NCBI GenBank assembly: GCA_023423695.1
Contig: JAFAFA010000130.1
Span: forward strand, 1-59,271
DNA from: Pseudomonadota bacterium
Lineage (GTDB): Bacteria; Pseudomonadota; Alphaproteobacteria; Azospirillales; Azospirillaceae
DNA length: 59,271 nucleotides
Reading direction: 5' to 3'
The first letter of the stretch is position 1; every line of letters begins with the position of its first letter. The position numbers and the translations under genes were made by a program. Of this stretch, positions 8,423-16,699 are shown piece by piece. Under the pieces are notes generated by a model. It was not told the DNA's origin. It made no database searches and saw only the letters and a list, made by a program, of their open reading frames with translations.

Positions 8423-9414
8423 AACGCTTTCTGCCCGCTCTCGTGCCGGCGGCGCTGGCCGCCGTCCTCTACGGGATCTGCCTCGGCGATCCGTATTTCA
8501 TGGAGATCTTCATCCTCACGGCGCTGATGGGGAGCATCGCGGTGGCGTGGAACCTGATGGCCGGGTTCACCGGGCTGATCTCGCTCGGGCACTCGCTGTT
8601 CTTCGGCATCGGCGCCTATGTCGTCGCCTACGGGCATATCGGCTTCGGGCTGGAGCCGCTGCTGACCTGGCCGCTGGCCGCGGCGCTCGCCGCAGCGGTG
8701 GCGCTGGTGATCGGGCTGCTGTGCTTCCGCTACGGGCTGCGCGGCTATTTCTTCGCGATCGCCACGCTGGCCTTCAGTGAGGTGGCGTTCCTGCTGGTGT
8801 CGGCCACGCCGTGGCTGGGACGTTCCGACGGCATGATGATGCCGACCGAGGACGACGCGGCACGCTACCTCCAGTTCATGGAAAAATGGCCCTACGGCCT
8901 GATCGTCCTGGCATTCCTGACGGCGACCCTGATCGTGGGCCAGCATTTCGCCAGCAGCCGTGCCGGGTCCTATTGGCGCGCCATCCGCGACAACGAGGGG
9001 GCGGCCGAGGCGCTGGGCGTCCCGGTGATGCGCTACAAGCTGCTGGCCTTCGTGGTCAGCGCGGTGCTGACCGCGGTGGGCGGCGCCTTCTTCGCCAGCA
9101 CCTTCTCCTTCGTCGATCCGCGCTCGACCCTCGGCGTCGACCTGTCGATCCAGCTTCTGGTGTTCTCGATCATCGGCGGGCTCGGCCTGCTGTGGGGACC
9201 GCTGCTGGGGGCGGCGCTGCTGATCCCGCTGGGCGAGGTGCTGCGGACCTCGATGAGCGGTTTCACCGGGGTCAACATCGTCGCCTATTCGGTTCTTCTG
9301 ATGGTGATGGCCCTGATGCTGCCGCACGGGCTGGGCGGCCTGCTGAAGACCCGGCTACCGCGTCCGCAACTGCGAACCGGGACCGCTTTCCGGCAGGAGG
9401 ACACCGCCCGATGA
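8419..9414 (+). CDS. Branched-chain-type ABC transporter permease (LivM family)
   Basis: 331 residues with about eight to ten hydrophobic segments. Family landmarks are NLMAGFTGLISLGHSLFFG near the N terminus, the SYWRAIRDNEGAAEALGV cytoplasmic coupling loop and IGGLGLLWGPLLGAALL near the C terminus. It starts in an ATGA overlap with the LivH-type gene and ends in an ATGA overlap with the LivG-type ATPase. It forms the heteromeric membrane channel with the preceding permease. Confidence 0.92.
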   Translation: MKRFLPALVPAALAAVLYGICLGDPYFMEIFILTALMGSIAVAWNLMAGFTGLISLGHSLFFGIGAYVVAYGHIGFGLEPLLTWPLAAALAAAVALVIGLLCFRYGLRGYFFAIATLAFSEVAFLLVSATPWLGRSDGMMMPTEDDAARYLQFMEKWPYGLIVLAFLTATLIVGQHFASSRAGSYWRAIRDNEGAAEALGVPVMRYKLLAFVVSAVLTAVGGAFFASTFSFVDPRSTLGVDLSIQLLVFSIIGGLGLLWGPLLGAALLIPLGEVLRTSMSGFTGVNIVAYSVLLMVMALMLPHGLGGLLKTRLPRPQLRTGTAFRQEDTAR

Positions 9415-10136
9415 CCGCTCCGATCCTTGAAGTCCACGACCTCGGCAAGTCCTTCGGCGGGCTGCGGGCGCTGACGGGCATCAGCTTCGCGGTGGCGGCG
9501 GGCGCCGTGTTCGGGATCATCGGCCCCAACGGCGCCGGCAAGACAACCCTGTTCAACTGCCTGTCCGGCCTGCTGAAGCCGAACGACGGCCGCATCCTGT
9601 TCGAAGGGCGGCGCATCGATGGGCTGCGGCCTCACGAGGTCTGCCGGCGGGGTCTCGCCCGCACCTTCCAGATCGTGCGGCCGTTCCAGGGCATGAGCGT
9701 GATCGAGAACGTCATGGTCGCCTCCTACGGCCGCTACCCGGCCTCGGCCGATGCCGAGCACCACGCGTTCGAGGCGTTGCGCGCCATCGGCATGGAGCAT
9801 CTGGCCGGGACCGACGCCGAGCGGCTGAGCGTCGCCGACATGCGCCGGCTGGAGATCGCCCGCGCCATCGCCACCGAACCGCGCCTGCTGCTGCTCGACG
9901 AGATGCTGGCCGGTCTGACCGCCACCGAGGCCGGCGCCCTGTGCGACCAGATCGTCGAACTCAACCGGCGGGGCATCACCATCGTGATGGTGGAGCATTC
10001 GGTCCCGGTGATCAGCCGGATGTGCGCCCGGTCCGTCGTGATCAACTTCGGCTCCCTGCTGGCGGAGGGCGCAACGCAGGACGTGCTGCGCGACCCGCGG
10101 GTGCAGGACGCCTATCTCGGGAGTGCCGCGGCATGA
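9411..10136 (+). CDS. Branched-chain-type ABC transporter ATPase (LivG family)
   Basis: 241 residues. Walker A is GPNGAGKTTLFN and Walker B is LLLLDEMLAGL. The ABC signature is weak, reading LSVADMRRLEIARA where most ABC ATPases have LSGGQ; LivG proteins often vary here, so loss of function is not implied. PHEVCRRGLARTFQIVRPF is a LivG-specific region. It overlaps both neighbours by four bases in the usual livH-M-G-F order. Confidence 0.92.
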   Translation: MTAPILEVHDLGKSFGGLRALTGISFAVAAGAVFGIIGPNGAGKTTLFNCLSGLLKPNDGRILFEGRRIDGLRPHEVCRRGLARTFQIVRPFQGMSVIENVMVASYGRYPASADAEHHAFEALRAIGMEHLAGTDAERLSVADMRRLEIARAIATEPRLLLLDEMLAGLTATEAGALCDQIVELNRRGITIVMVEHSVPVISRMCARSVVINFGSLLAEGATQDVLRDPRVQDAYLGSAAA

Positions 10137-10849
10137 CCTGCCTGACGCTGGAACGCGTCTCCGCCGGCTACGGCAAGGCCGACGTGGTGCGTGACATCGA
10201 CCTGGTCATCGGGAGCGGCCAGCGGGTCGCCCTGATCGGTTCCAACGGCGCCGGCAAGAGCACGGTGGTCAAGACCATCAACGGGCTGGTCGCCACCCGC
10301 CGCGGCCGGGTCACCTGGGACGGAGGGGAGCTTGGGCGGATGCCGGTGTCCGACCGCACTCGCGCCGGCATCGGCACGGTGCCGGAGGGCCGCCTGCTGT
10401 TCCCCGACTGCACGGTGACCGAGAACCTCGTCGCCGCCAGCACCTTCGGCAAGGCGCGCGAGCAGCGGGACGAGGGGCTGGCCCGCGTCTTCGGCCTATT
10501 CCCGCGCCTCGCCGAACGGGCCCGCCAGCGCGTCGGCACCCTGTCCGGTGGCGAGCAGCAGATGGTGGCGATCGGCCGGGCGCTGATGACCCGGCCGCGC
10601 CTGCTGGTGCTGGACGAACCGTCGATCGGACTGGCGCCGCGCGTGGTGGCGGAGATCTTCGAGATCCTCGGCACCCTGACCCGCACCGGCCTCAGCCTGC
10701 TGCTGGTCGAGCAGAACGTGCAGCTCAGCCTGCGCTCGGTCGACCACGCCTATCTGCTGCAACAGGGCGAGGTCGTGCTCCAGGGACCCTCCGAGGAGCT
10801 TCTCGACAACCCGCTGGTGCGGGCCGCCTATCTGGGAATGACGGCATGA
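10133..10849 (+). CDS. Branched-chain-type ABC transporter ATPase (LivF family)
   Basis: 238 residues. Walker A is GSNGAGKSTVVK, the signature is canonical (TLSGGEQQMVAIGRAL) and Walker B is LLVLDEPSIGLAP. The stretch TVPEGRLLFPDCTVTENL is typical of LivF. It pairs with the LivG-type ATPase and thus carries the intact signature motif of the pair. It begins in an ATGA overlap and its end overlaps the ATG of the acyl-CoA ligase, so import and activation are translationally coupled. Confidence 0.92.
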   Translation: MTCLTLERVSAGYGKADVVRDIDLVIGSGQRVALIGSNGAGKSTVVKTINGLVATRRGRVTWDGGELGRMPVSDRTRAGIGTVPEGRLLFPDCTVTENLVAASTFGKAREQRDEGLARVFGLFPRLAERARQRVGTLSGGEQQMVAIGRALMTRPRLLVLDEPSIGLAPRVVAEIFEILGTLTRTGLSLLLVEQNVQLSLRSVDHAYLLQQGEVVLQGPSEELLDNPLVRAAYLGMTA

Positions 10850-12432
10850 ACATCGGATCCCTGCTGAGCCGTGCGGCCCTCGTCCGTTCCGAGCGGACAG
10901 CGGTTTACGAGGGTACCCGACCGGTCTGGAGCTATCGTGAGCTGGCCGGCCATGCCGCCCGCATCGCCGCCGGGCTCACCGCGCGCCATGGCCTGATGCC
11001 CGGCGACCGGGTGGCGCTGGTGATGCGCAATTGCCCGGACTACCTCGCCCTGCTCTTCGCCTGCTGGCGGGCCGGCCTCGTCTGCGTGCCGGTCAATGCC
11101 AAGCTTCACGCGATGGAGGTCGCCTACATCCTGGACAATTCCGGGGCCCGCGTGGCGTTCGTCACCGCCGATCTGGCCGCCACGGTCAGCGGCGCGCTCG
11201 CTGCGATGGAAGGGGCGCAACCTGCGGTGATCGAGGTGTCGGGTGCCGATTTCCGGGCGTTGGCCGACGCCGATGCGGGCACCGTCCACGACGCGCAGCC
11301 CGACGACACCGCGTGGCTGTTCTACACCAGCGGCACCACGGGCCGGCCCAAAGGGGCGATGCTGTCGCACCGCAACCTGATGACGATGGCGCTCGGCTAC
11401 CTGTCGGAGGTCGACGCGACGGTGCCGGAGGACTGCGTTCTTCACCCGGCGCCGCTGTCGCACGGCTCCGGCATCTACGCCATCCCGCATGTGGCGGCGA
11501 TGGCGGCCCAGGTGGTGCCGGAGAGCGGCAGGTTCGAACCGGCCGAAATCGCCATGCTGCTGCGGCACCATCGCGGCTGCGCCTTCTTCGCCGCCCCCAC
11601 CATCGTCACCCGCCTGATCGACGCCGGTGTCGTCGGCGATGCCGAGCGGGCCGGACTCAAGACCGTCGTCTATGGCGGCGGTCCGATGTATGTCGAGGAC
11701 AGCAAGCGCGCGCTGGCCGTGCTGGGGCAGCGGCTGGTCCAGATCTATGGCCAGGGCGAGAGCCCGATGACCATCTCGGTGCTGCCGCGCACCCTTCATG
11801 CCGATTTCGGCGACGGCCGGCTCGACCGCCGGCTCGCTTCGGTCGGTTATCCGCAGGCGGCGGTGTCGGTGCGCATCGCCGATGCCGGCGGCACCCCCCT
11901 GCCGCCCGGAGAGGTCGGCGAGGTTCTGGTGCGCGGCGACAGCGTGATGACCGGCTACTGGAACAACGCCGAGGCCACCGCCACCGCCCTGCGCGACGGC
12001 TGGCTGCACACCGGCGACATGGGCACGCTCGACGACGATGGTCTGCTGACGCTCAGGGACCGGTCGAAGGACGTCATCATCTCCGGCGGCACCAACATCT
12101 ACCCGCGCGAGGTGGAGGAGGTGCTGCTGCGCCACGACCGCGTGGCCGAGGTGGCCGTGTTCGGCCGTCGCCACCCCGACTGGGGCGAAGAGGTTGTCGC
12201 CGCCGTCTCGCTGCGCGGCGGCGGCGAACTGCCGCGCGAGGAACTCGACCGCCTGTGCGAGGCGCACATTGCCCGCTTCAAGCGGCCGAAGCGGTACCTG
12301 TTCTTCGAATCCCTGCCCAAGAACTCCTACGGGAAAATCCTGAAGACGGAGCTTCGCAGGCAGACCGGATTGTGCAATCAAACGGACGCGGGAAGCCGCG
12401 CCGGTCAGGGGAGATCTCATGACAGCGCGTAA
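10846..12432 (+). CDS. AMP-forming acyl-CoA synthetase / CoA ligase
   Basis: 528 residues of the ANL superfamily, converting a carboxylate, ATP and CoA to an acyl-CoA. The P-loop-like motif is LFYTSGTTGRPKGAML near residue 155-170. The ATP-binding motif reads IYGQGESPMTIS instead of the common YGxTE. The hinge region is TGDMGTLDDDGLLTLRDRSKD, and the C-terminal catalytic lysine is in NSYGKILKTEL. The first 50 residues match acid-CoA ligases of the long/medium chain or aromatic type. The start overlaps livF by 4 bp and the end overlaps the TRAP binding-protein gene by 14 bp. The substrate cannot be read from sequence. Confidence 0.9.
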   Translation: MNIGSLLSRAALVRSERTAVYEGTRPVWSYRELAGHAARIAAGLTARHGLMPGDRVALVMRNCPDYLALLFACWRAGLVCVPVNAKLHAMEVAYILDNSGARVAFVTADLAATVSGALAAMEGAQPAVIEVSGADFRALADADAGTVHDAQPDDTAWLFYTSGTTGRPKGAMLSHRNLMTMALGYLSEVDATVPEDCVLHPAPLSHGSGIYAIPHVAAMAAQVVPESGRFEPAEIAMLLRHHRGCAFFAAPTIVTRLIDAGVVGDAERAGLKTVVYGGGPMYVEDSKRALAVLGQRLVQIYGQGESPMTISVLPRTLHADFGDGRLDRRLASVGYPQAAVSVRIADAGGTPLPPGEVGEVLVRGDSVMTGYWNNAEATATALRDGWLHTGDMGTLDDDGLLTLRDRSKDVIISGGTNIYPREVEEVLLRHDRVAEVAVFGRRHPDWGEEVVAAVSLRGGGELPREELDRLCEAHIARFKRPKRYLFFESLPKNSYGKILKTELRRQTGLCNQTDAGSRAGQGRSHDSA

Positions 12433-13444
12433 GATAGTCTTCGCCTTGGCGCTCGCCGCCACCACGGCGGGTTTCTTTTCCGGACCCGCCCAGGCCGAGC
12501 CCAGGAAACTGCGCATCGCCGACTCGTTTCCGGGCAGCCATTACCTGGTCCGGCTTCTGCTCCAGCCCTGGATGGCCGAGGTGACCAAGCGCACCGATGG
12601 CGAAATCACCTTCGAACATTTCCCCAGTCAGCAATTGGGCAAGGCTGGCGACATGCTGGCCCTGACCCAGATGGAGGTGGCCGACATCGGGTATGTCGCC
12701 CCGGCCTACGTCTCCGACAAGATGGTGGCGTCGGAGGTGGCGATGCTGCCCGGCGCCTTCGACACCAGCTGCCAGGGCACCAGGGCCTATCTGCAGGTCG
12801 CCCGCAACGGCGTCGTCGGCCGCGAGGACTACACCCCCAACCGCATCCGCCTGCTGCTCGCCATCGCGCTGCCGCAGTACCAGATCCTGACCACGAAAGC
12901 GCCCGTGCTGGACGAGCCCGACGTCAAGGGCGTCAAGCTGCGTTCGACCGGGGGCGCCCAGGACCTGACGCTGCGCACCATCGGTGCCATCCCGGTGCGC
13001 ATGGCGGCTCCCGAAACCTACGAGGCGCTCTCCCGCGGGACGCTCGACGGTGTGCTGTTTCCGCTCGACAGCGTGGTGGCCTACGACATCGCCAAGCTGC
13101 TGAAGCACTCCACGGCCAATGGCCGCTTCGGCAGCTTCATCGTCGCCTACTCGATCGGCGACAAGGCCTGGGCCAAGCTGTCGCCCAAGGTCCAGCAGGT
13201 GATGATGCAGGTGGCCGACGAAGTCAACGCGTCGGCCTGCGTCGCCGTCGAGCAGCAGGACGCCGAGATCCGGCAGAAGCTGCAAGGGGCCGGCATCCAG
13301 TTTCTCGCCATGCCCGACGCGCTGGAGAAGAAGTTCGCCACCCGGCTGGAGGAGGTCTCCACCCAATGGGCCAAGGGCCTCGACGCCCGCGGCAAGAAGG
13401 GAACCGAAGCGCTCGCCGAGTTCCGCGCCGCTCTCCAGAATTAG
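12419..13444 (+). CDS. TRAP transporter solute-binding protein (DctP family)
   Basis: 341 residues. A Sec signal peptide is clear: basic MTARK, a hydrophobic run, and a probable cleavage after GPAQA near residue 27. The mature part begins RKLRIADSFPGSHYLV, and VKLRSTGG carries the conserved arginine that usually binds a substrate carboxylate. ETYEALSRGTLDGVLFP is the conserved central region. It overlaps the CoA ligase gene and is followed by the matching membrane subunits. The ligand is therefore probably an organic acid handled by the ligase. Confidence 0.9.
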   Translation: MTARKIVFALALAATTAGFFSGPAQAEPRKLRIADSFPGSHYLVRLLLQPWMAEVTKRTDGEITFEHFPSQQLGKAGDMLALTQMEVADIGYVAPAYVSDKMVASEVAMLPGAFDTSCQGTRAYLQVARNGVVGREDYTPNRIRLLLAIALPQYQILTTKAPVLDEPDVKGVKLRSTGGAQDLTLRTIGAIPVRMAAPETYEALSRGTLDGVLFPLDSVVAYDIAKLLKHSTANGRFGSFIVAYSIGDKAWAKLSPKVQQVMMQVADEVNASACVAVEQQDAEIRQKLQGAGIQFLAMPDALEKKFATRLEEVSTQWAKGLDARGKKGTEALAEFRAALQN

Positions 13445-13482
13445 ACCGAACCGTGCGGACCACGTCCATCGGGGGGTAGGAC

Positions 13483-14028
13483 ATGCAACTTCTCAGTCGC
13501 GCACTGTCGCACATTCAAAAGGTCTTCGATTGGGTCGCCGCCGGGGCGCTGATCGCCATCATGTGCGTCGTCTTCTGTGACGTGATCCTTCGCTATCTGC
13601 TCAACAGCCCGTTGTCCTGGGCGTACGACCTGATCGGCATTTATCTGGTCGCCTCCGTGTTCTATTTCTCGCTCTCCGGCGCCTATTCGGCCGGGGCCCA
13701 CGTAAACGTCGACATCCTGCAGCAAAAGCTGCCATGGGCTGCGATCCAGGTGACGGAAGTGGTCAGCTGCGCCGTCGGGATCGTGGTGTTCGCGCTCATC
13801 ACCTATGTCGGCGCGTTGCGCGCCGTCGAGGCGTTCCAACTCGGCGACGTCCTGTCCGGGGCCATCGCGTGGCCGACCTGGCCGGCGCTCGCCATCGTGC
13901 CGTTGGGCTGCGCCCTGCTGACGTTGCGGCTGACGCTCCGTCTCGCCGCTCATCTGATCAATCTGGCTGCCGGACGGGAGGTTCACCCCGTCGGTGTCGC
14001 CAACGGACACGGGATGGGGTTCGAATGA
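13483..14028 (+). CDS. TRAP transporter small permease (DctQ family)
   Basis: 181 residues with four hydrophobic segments, as expected for DctQ. The region CVVFCDVILRYLLNSPLSWAYDL contains the typical RY-x-L-N-x-x-x-x-W motif after the first membrane segment. It lies 38 bp after the binding protein and overlaps the large permease by four bases (ATGA). It forms the small membrane subunit of the sodium-driven TRAP importer. Confidence 0.9.
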   Translation: MQLLSRALSHIQKVFDWVAAGALIAIMCVVFCDVILRYLLNSPLSWAYDLIGIYLVASVFYFSLSGAYSAGAHVNVDILQQKLPWAAIQVTEVVSCAVGIVVFALITYVGALRAVEAFQLGDVLSGAIAWPTWPALAIVPLGCALLTLRLTLRLAAHLINLAAGREVHPVGVANGHGMGFE

Positions 14029-15317
14029 TCGTCCTCGCTGGGCTCGGGATGCTGTTCGTCCTGCTGGCCATTGGAGCACCGGTCGGCTTCGCCATGGCGG
14101 CCGCCGGCACGCTCGGTCTCTACCTCATCGGGGGCTGGCCGATGCTGGCCGGCATTCTCCAGACCGCCCCGCTGTCCACCGTCAGCGCCTACGAGCTGAT
14201 CACGGTGCCGATGTTCCTGCTGATGGCGGAGCTGGTGCTGCTGAGCGGCGTCGCCGACGACCTGTTCAAGGCGACCGCCGCATGGATGGGGCGGGTCCGC
14301 GGCGGGCTCGCCATGGCGACCGCGCTGGCCGGGGCCGGATTCGGCGCCATCTGCGGCACCAGCACCGCCTCGGCGGCGACCTTGTCGGCCACCAGCCTGC
14401 CGGCGATGCTGCGCCAGGGCTACGAACCGGCGATGGCGGGCGGGGTGGTGGCGATCTCGGGAACGCTCGCCATGCTGATCCCGCCCAGCGTCGCCCTGGT
14501 GATCTACGGACTTCTGGCCGAGGTCAACATCGGGGCGCTGCTGATCGGCGGCATCATCCCCGGCATCATGGTCATGCTGACCATCATGGCGACGGTCTAC
14601 GTCCTGGTCCTGCTCGACCCGTCGCGCGCGCCGGAAGCGCGCCGCGTCTCCTGGCGGGAGAAGATCGGCTGGCTGCGGGTGGTCGGTCCGATGCTCTTCC
14701 TGTTCAGCGCCGTGTCCGGCGTGATCTACACCGGCATCGCCACCCCGACCGAGGCATCGGCGCTTGGCGCCACCGGCGCGCTTGCCATCGCCGCCTGGTA
14801 CGGCAAGGTCACCGGCGCGGCCCTGCTGCGGGTGCTGGGCCGTTCGGCCCAAGGCACCTGCATGATCATGATGATCCTGCTGGGCGCCTACATCTTCGGC
14901 TATTTCTTCACCCTGACCCACGTCACCCAGAATCTCGTCGCTTTCGTCGGCGCGCTGGAGGTGTCGCGCTGGATCATCCTGACGATCATCCTGTGCGGCT
15001 ACATCGTGCTCGGCATGTTCATGGACCAGATCGCCATCCTGGTCCTGACGGTGCCGATCGTCCTGCCGCTGATCAAGGCATTGGGGTTCGATCCGCTCTG
15101 GTTCGGCATCGTCAAGATCGTCACCGCCGAGATCGGCATGATCACGCCGCCGATCGGGTTGAACTGCTTTGTCGTGGCGCGCTATTCCGGGCGGCCGGTA
15201 CAGGAGATCTTCCAGGGCTCGTTGCCGCACTTCATCGCCCACATCCTCGTGATCGCCGTGCTGGTTGCGTGGCCGGGCCTTGTGCTGTGGCTGCCGCACA
15301 GCATGATCATGCGCTGA
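14025..15317 (+). CDS. TRAP transporter large permease (DctM family)
   Basis: 430 residues with about twelve membrane segments. Family motifs include GAPVGFAMAAAGTLGLYL at the N terminus, the STVSAYELITVPMFLLMAE loop, AGAGFGAICGTSTASAATL and ISGTLAMLIPPSVALVIYG. The C-terminal ITPPIGLNCFVV is diagnostic. The open frame extends upstream through dctQ, but the ATG at 14025 in the ATGA overlap is the family start. The operon appears to end here. The next 300 bp carry an insertion-sequence remnant in the opposite orientation. Confidence 0.92.
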   Translation: MIVLAGLGMLFVLLAIGAPVGFAMAAAGTLGLYLIGGWPMLAGILQTAPLSTVSAYELITVPMFLLMAELVLLSGVADDLFKATAAWMGRVRGGLAMATALAGAGFGAICGTSTASAATLSATSLPAMLRQGYEPAMAGGVVAISGTLAMLIPPSVALVIYGLLAEVNIGALLIGGIIPGIMVMLTIMATVYVLVLLDPSRAPEARRVSWREKIGWLRVVGPMLFLFSAVSGVIYTGIATPTEASALGATGALAIAAWYGKVTGAALLRVLGRSAQGTCMIMMILLGAYIFGYFFTLTHVTQNLVAFVGALEVSRWIILTIILCGYIVLGMFMDQIAILVLTVPIVLPLIKALGFDPLWFGIVKIVTAEIGMITPPIGLNCFVVARYSGRPVQEIFQGSLPHFIAHILVIAVLVAWPGLVLWLPHSMIMR

Positions 15318-15587
15318 GAGGGCGGGTCACGTGGCTTGGACCGACGCATGGGCGACTGTGTTGCCGGTCGAGCGACCCACGGGCCAGCCAAAGGCGAGGC
15401 AGTGCCACACCGTCCCCAGCCTTGGCCTCCCGCCGACCTGATTCGGCGTTACGCCCTTGGAAGATGCTTCCCGTTTGCCGAGGTTCGGGTTCGTGAACGC
15501 GGCGGCGTCGCTGTAGCCATGTTGCATGGATGTGGAGAGCGTTCTTGGCCAAATCCAGGCCAGCACGTGCTGCTGGTGCCCGCTCAT
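15307..15587 (-). pseudogene. Degraded IS110-family transposase, N-terminal remnant
   Basis: Read on the minus strand, an ATG at 15587 gives MSGHQQHV. A shift of frame near 15565 then gives AGLDLAKNALHIH (15526-15564). That matches the start of the DEDD domain of IS110-type transposases, typically x-x-G-I-D-L-A-K-x-x-F-x-x-H. About 45 codons further on, in the same frame, WLARGSLDRQH and then GPSHV (ending at 15328) resemble the family's HWARELxxLGHxVRLxxPxxV region at the expected spacing. The frame stops at 15307, overlapping the dctM end. The rest of the transposase is missing. This is a by-eye motif call; the middle part is not alignable. Confidence 0.55.
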
Positions 15588-15602
15588 CGCCCGCAGCTCG
15601 GC

Positions 15603-15627
15603 CGAACCGGCGCCCTCCGCCGGTTCG
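15603..15627 (-). terminator. Stem-loop downstream of metalloprotease
   Basis: CGAACCGGCG (15603-15612), a 5-nt loop and CGCCGGTTCG (15618-15627) form a perfect 10-bp GC-rich stem. It lies 22 bp beyond the metalloprotease stop on the minus strand. No T-run follows, so it may slow RNA decay or act only weakly as a terminator. Confidence 0.35.
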
Positions 15628-15649
15628 CCGTCGGCCGGATCCGGGCCGC

Positions 15650-16699
15650 TCACGTGATCAGCAAACCTGCGCCGTCGGGCGACGACACGTAGTGGACCCG
15701 CACCCGGACCAGATAGCGGCGGCCCTTGATCAGCTTTGTCGCGATCAGGGCGTTGCCGTCGCTGCCCGAGTCGTCCTCGGCAGCCATGTGCCTGGGCTCA
15801 CCGTTCCGCTCTTCGAAGACGACAATCTTGCAGTCGGAAATGCCTACGGTCTGGATCCTGTATTCTCGCGTCGCGGCCGGCTCGAACACGAAATCGCGCT
15901 GCTCGCCCGAACGGCCGAGCCGTTCGAGTTGCAAAGGGGTGATCGGCAGGGGCTCGGAGCCGACCGGATAGAAGCGCCGCACCCAATCCTTGTCCTGTTG
16001 CGACAGCACGGTGTTGTTGGGAATGCCATTCTTGTCGTAGGGCTTCGGCGCTTTGATCAGGCCCGGGTCAAAGGGATAGTGCATGATGGACACCGGATCC
16101 CAGTTCGACCCCTCGACTTCCCATTTCGGGATTTTGCGGATGATGTTCTGGTAAGTCGTTTCGCGATCCCAGTTGTTGGGATCGTCGGCGAACTCGGCAT
16201 AGACCTTCTCTTCGTCCCAGACGATGCCGGCGAGCGGGTTCTGGTGTTCGTGCGGCATACCCAGCGTGTGACCGATCTCGTGCAGCGCCGTGGCATGTCC
16301 CCAAGCAGTGGTCAAGTCCCATCCGAAATTCATGGTCCGGCCGCGGTCCTGGTATTTCAGGATGTCTGTACCGACGTAGGACCAGGACCGGCCATCCTGA
16401 AGAAAACCTATACGGATCTCAGCCTCCGATTCATCATCGGTCTCCCGGAACACAAGGCTGATTCCCTCCGCTTTCCAGACATTGAACGCCCATCGGACCA
16501 CGTCCTTCTGCGCATCAGGCCAATTCCAGTCGGAAGATTCGAGAAAATAGTAGCGCAGCACGGTGCCGCCGACCCACTTGTTCTTGGTCTTACGTATGAG
16601 ATATTCGCGCTCGGGAACCAAACCCTGAGGAAGGACCAGTGGAACCGCGGGCGGTTGTGCACAGAGGTGGACCTTTGACGATGTCGTGTTCTTGGTCAT
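15650..16699 (-). CDS. Astacin-like (M12A-type) zinc metalloprotease
   Basis: 349 residues. HEIGHTLGMPHEHQNP is the metzincin zinc site (HExxHxxGxxHE form used by astacins). The downstream SIMHYPFDP is the Met-turn that completes the family signature. The catalytic domain covers about residues 40-240. A C-terminal beta-rich region (about 255-349, ending YLVRVRVHYVSSPDGAG) resembles small pre-peptidase-type accessory domains, but I cannot name it. The start at 16699 is chosen because GGAGGGG lies about 7 nt upstream; the longer open frame has no family match there. No signal peptide is visible, which is unusual for an astacin. It sits alone between an IS110 remnant and a gene-free stretch, so horizontal acquisition is plausible. 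Confidence 0.85.
   Translation of the reverse strand: MTKNTTSSKVHLCAQPPAVPLVLPQGLVPEREYLIRKTKNKWVGGTVLRYYFLESSDWNWPDAQKDVVRWAFNVWKAEGISLVFRETDDESEAEIRIGFLQDGRSWSYVGTDILKYQDRGRTMNFGWDLTTAWGHATALHEIGHTLGMPHEHQNPLAGIVWDEEKVYAEFADDPNNWDRETTYQNIIRKIPKWEVEGSNWDPVSIMHYPFDPGLIKAPKPYDKNGIPNNTVLSQQDKDWVRRFYPVGSEPLPITPLQLERLGRSGEQRDFVFEPAATREYRIQTVGISDCKIVVFEERNGEPRHMAAEDDSGSDGNALIATKLIKGRRYLVRVRVHYVSSPDGAGLLIT

Noticed and set aside
9411..10136. LivG-type ATPase as a broken gene because of its LSVADMRRLE signature
   Set aside because: LivG proteins often vary at this motif, Walker A and B are intact, and the partner LivF-type protein has the canonical signature.
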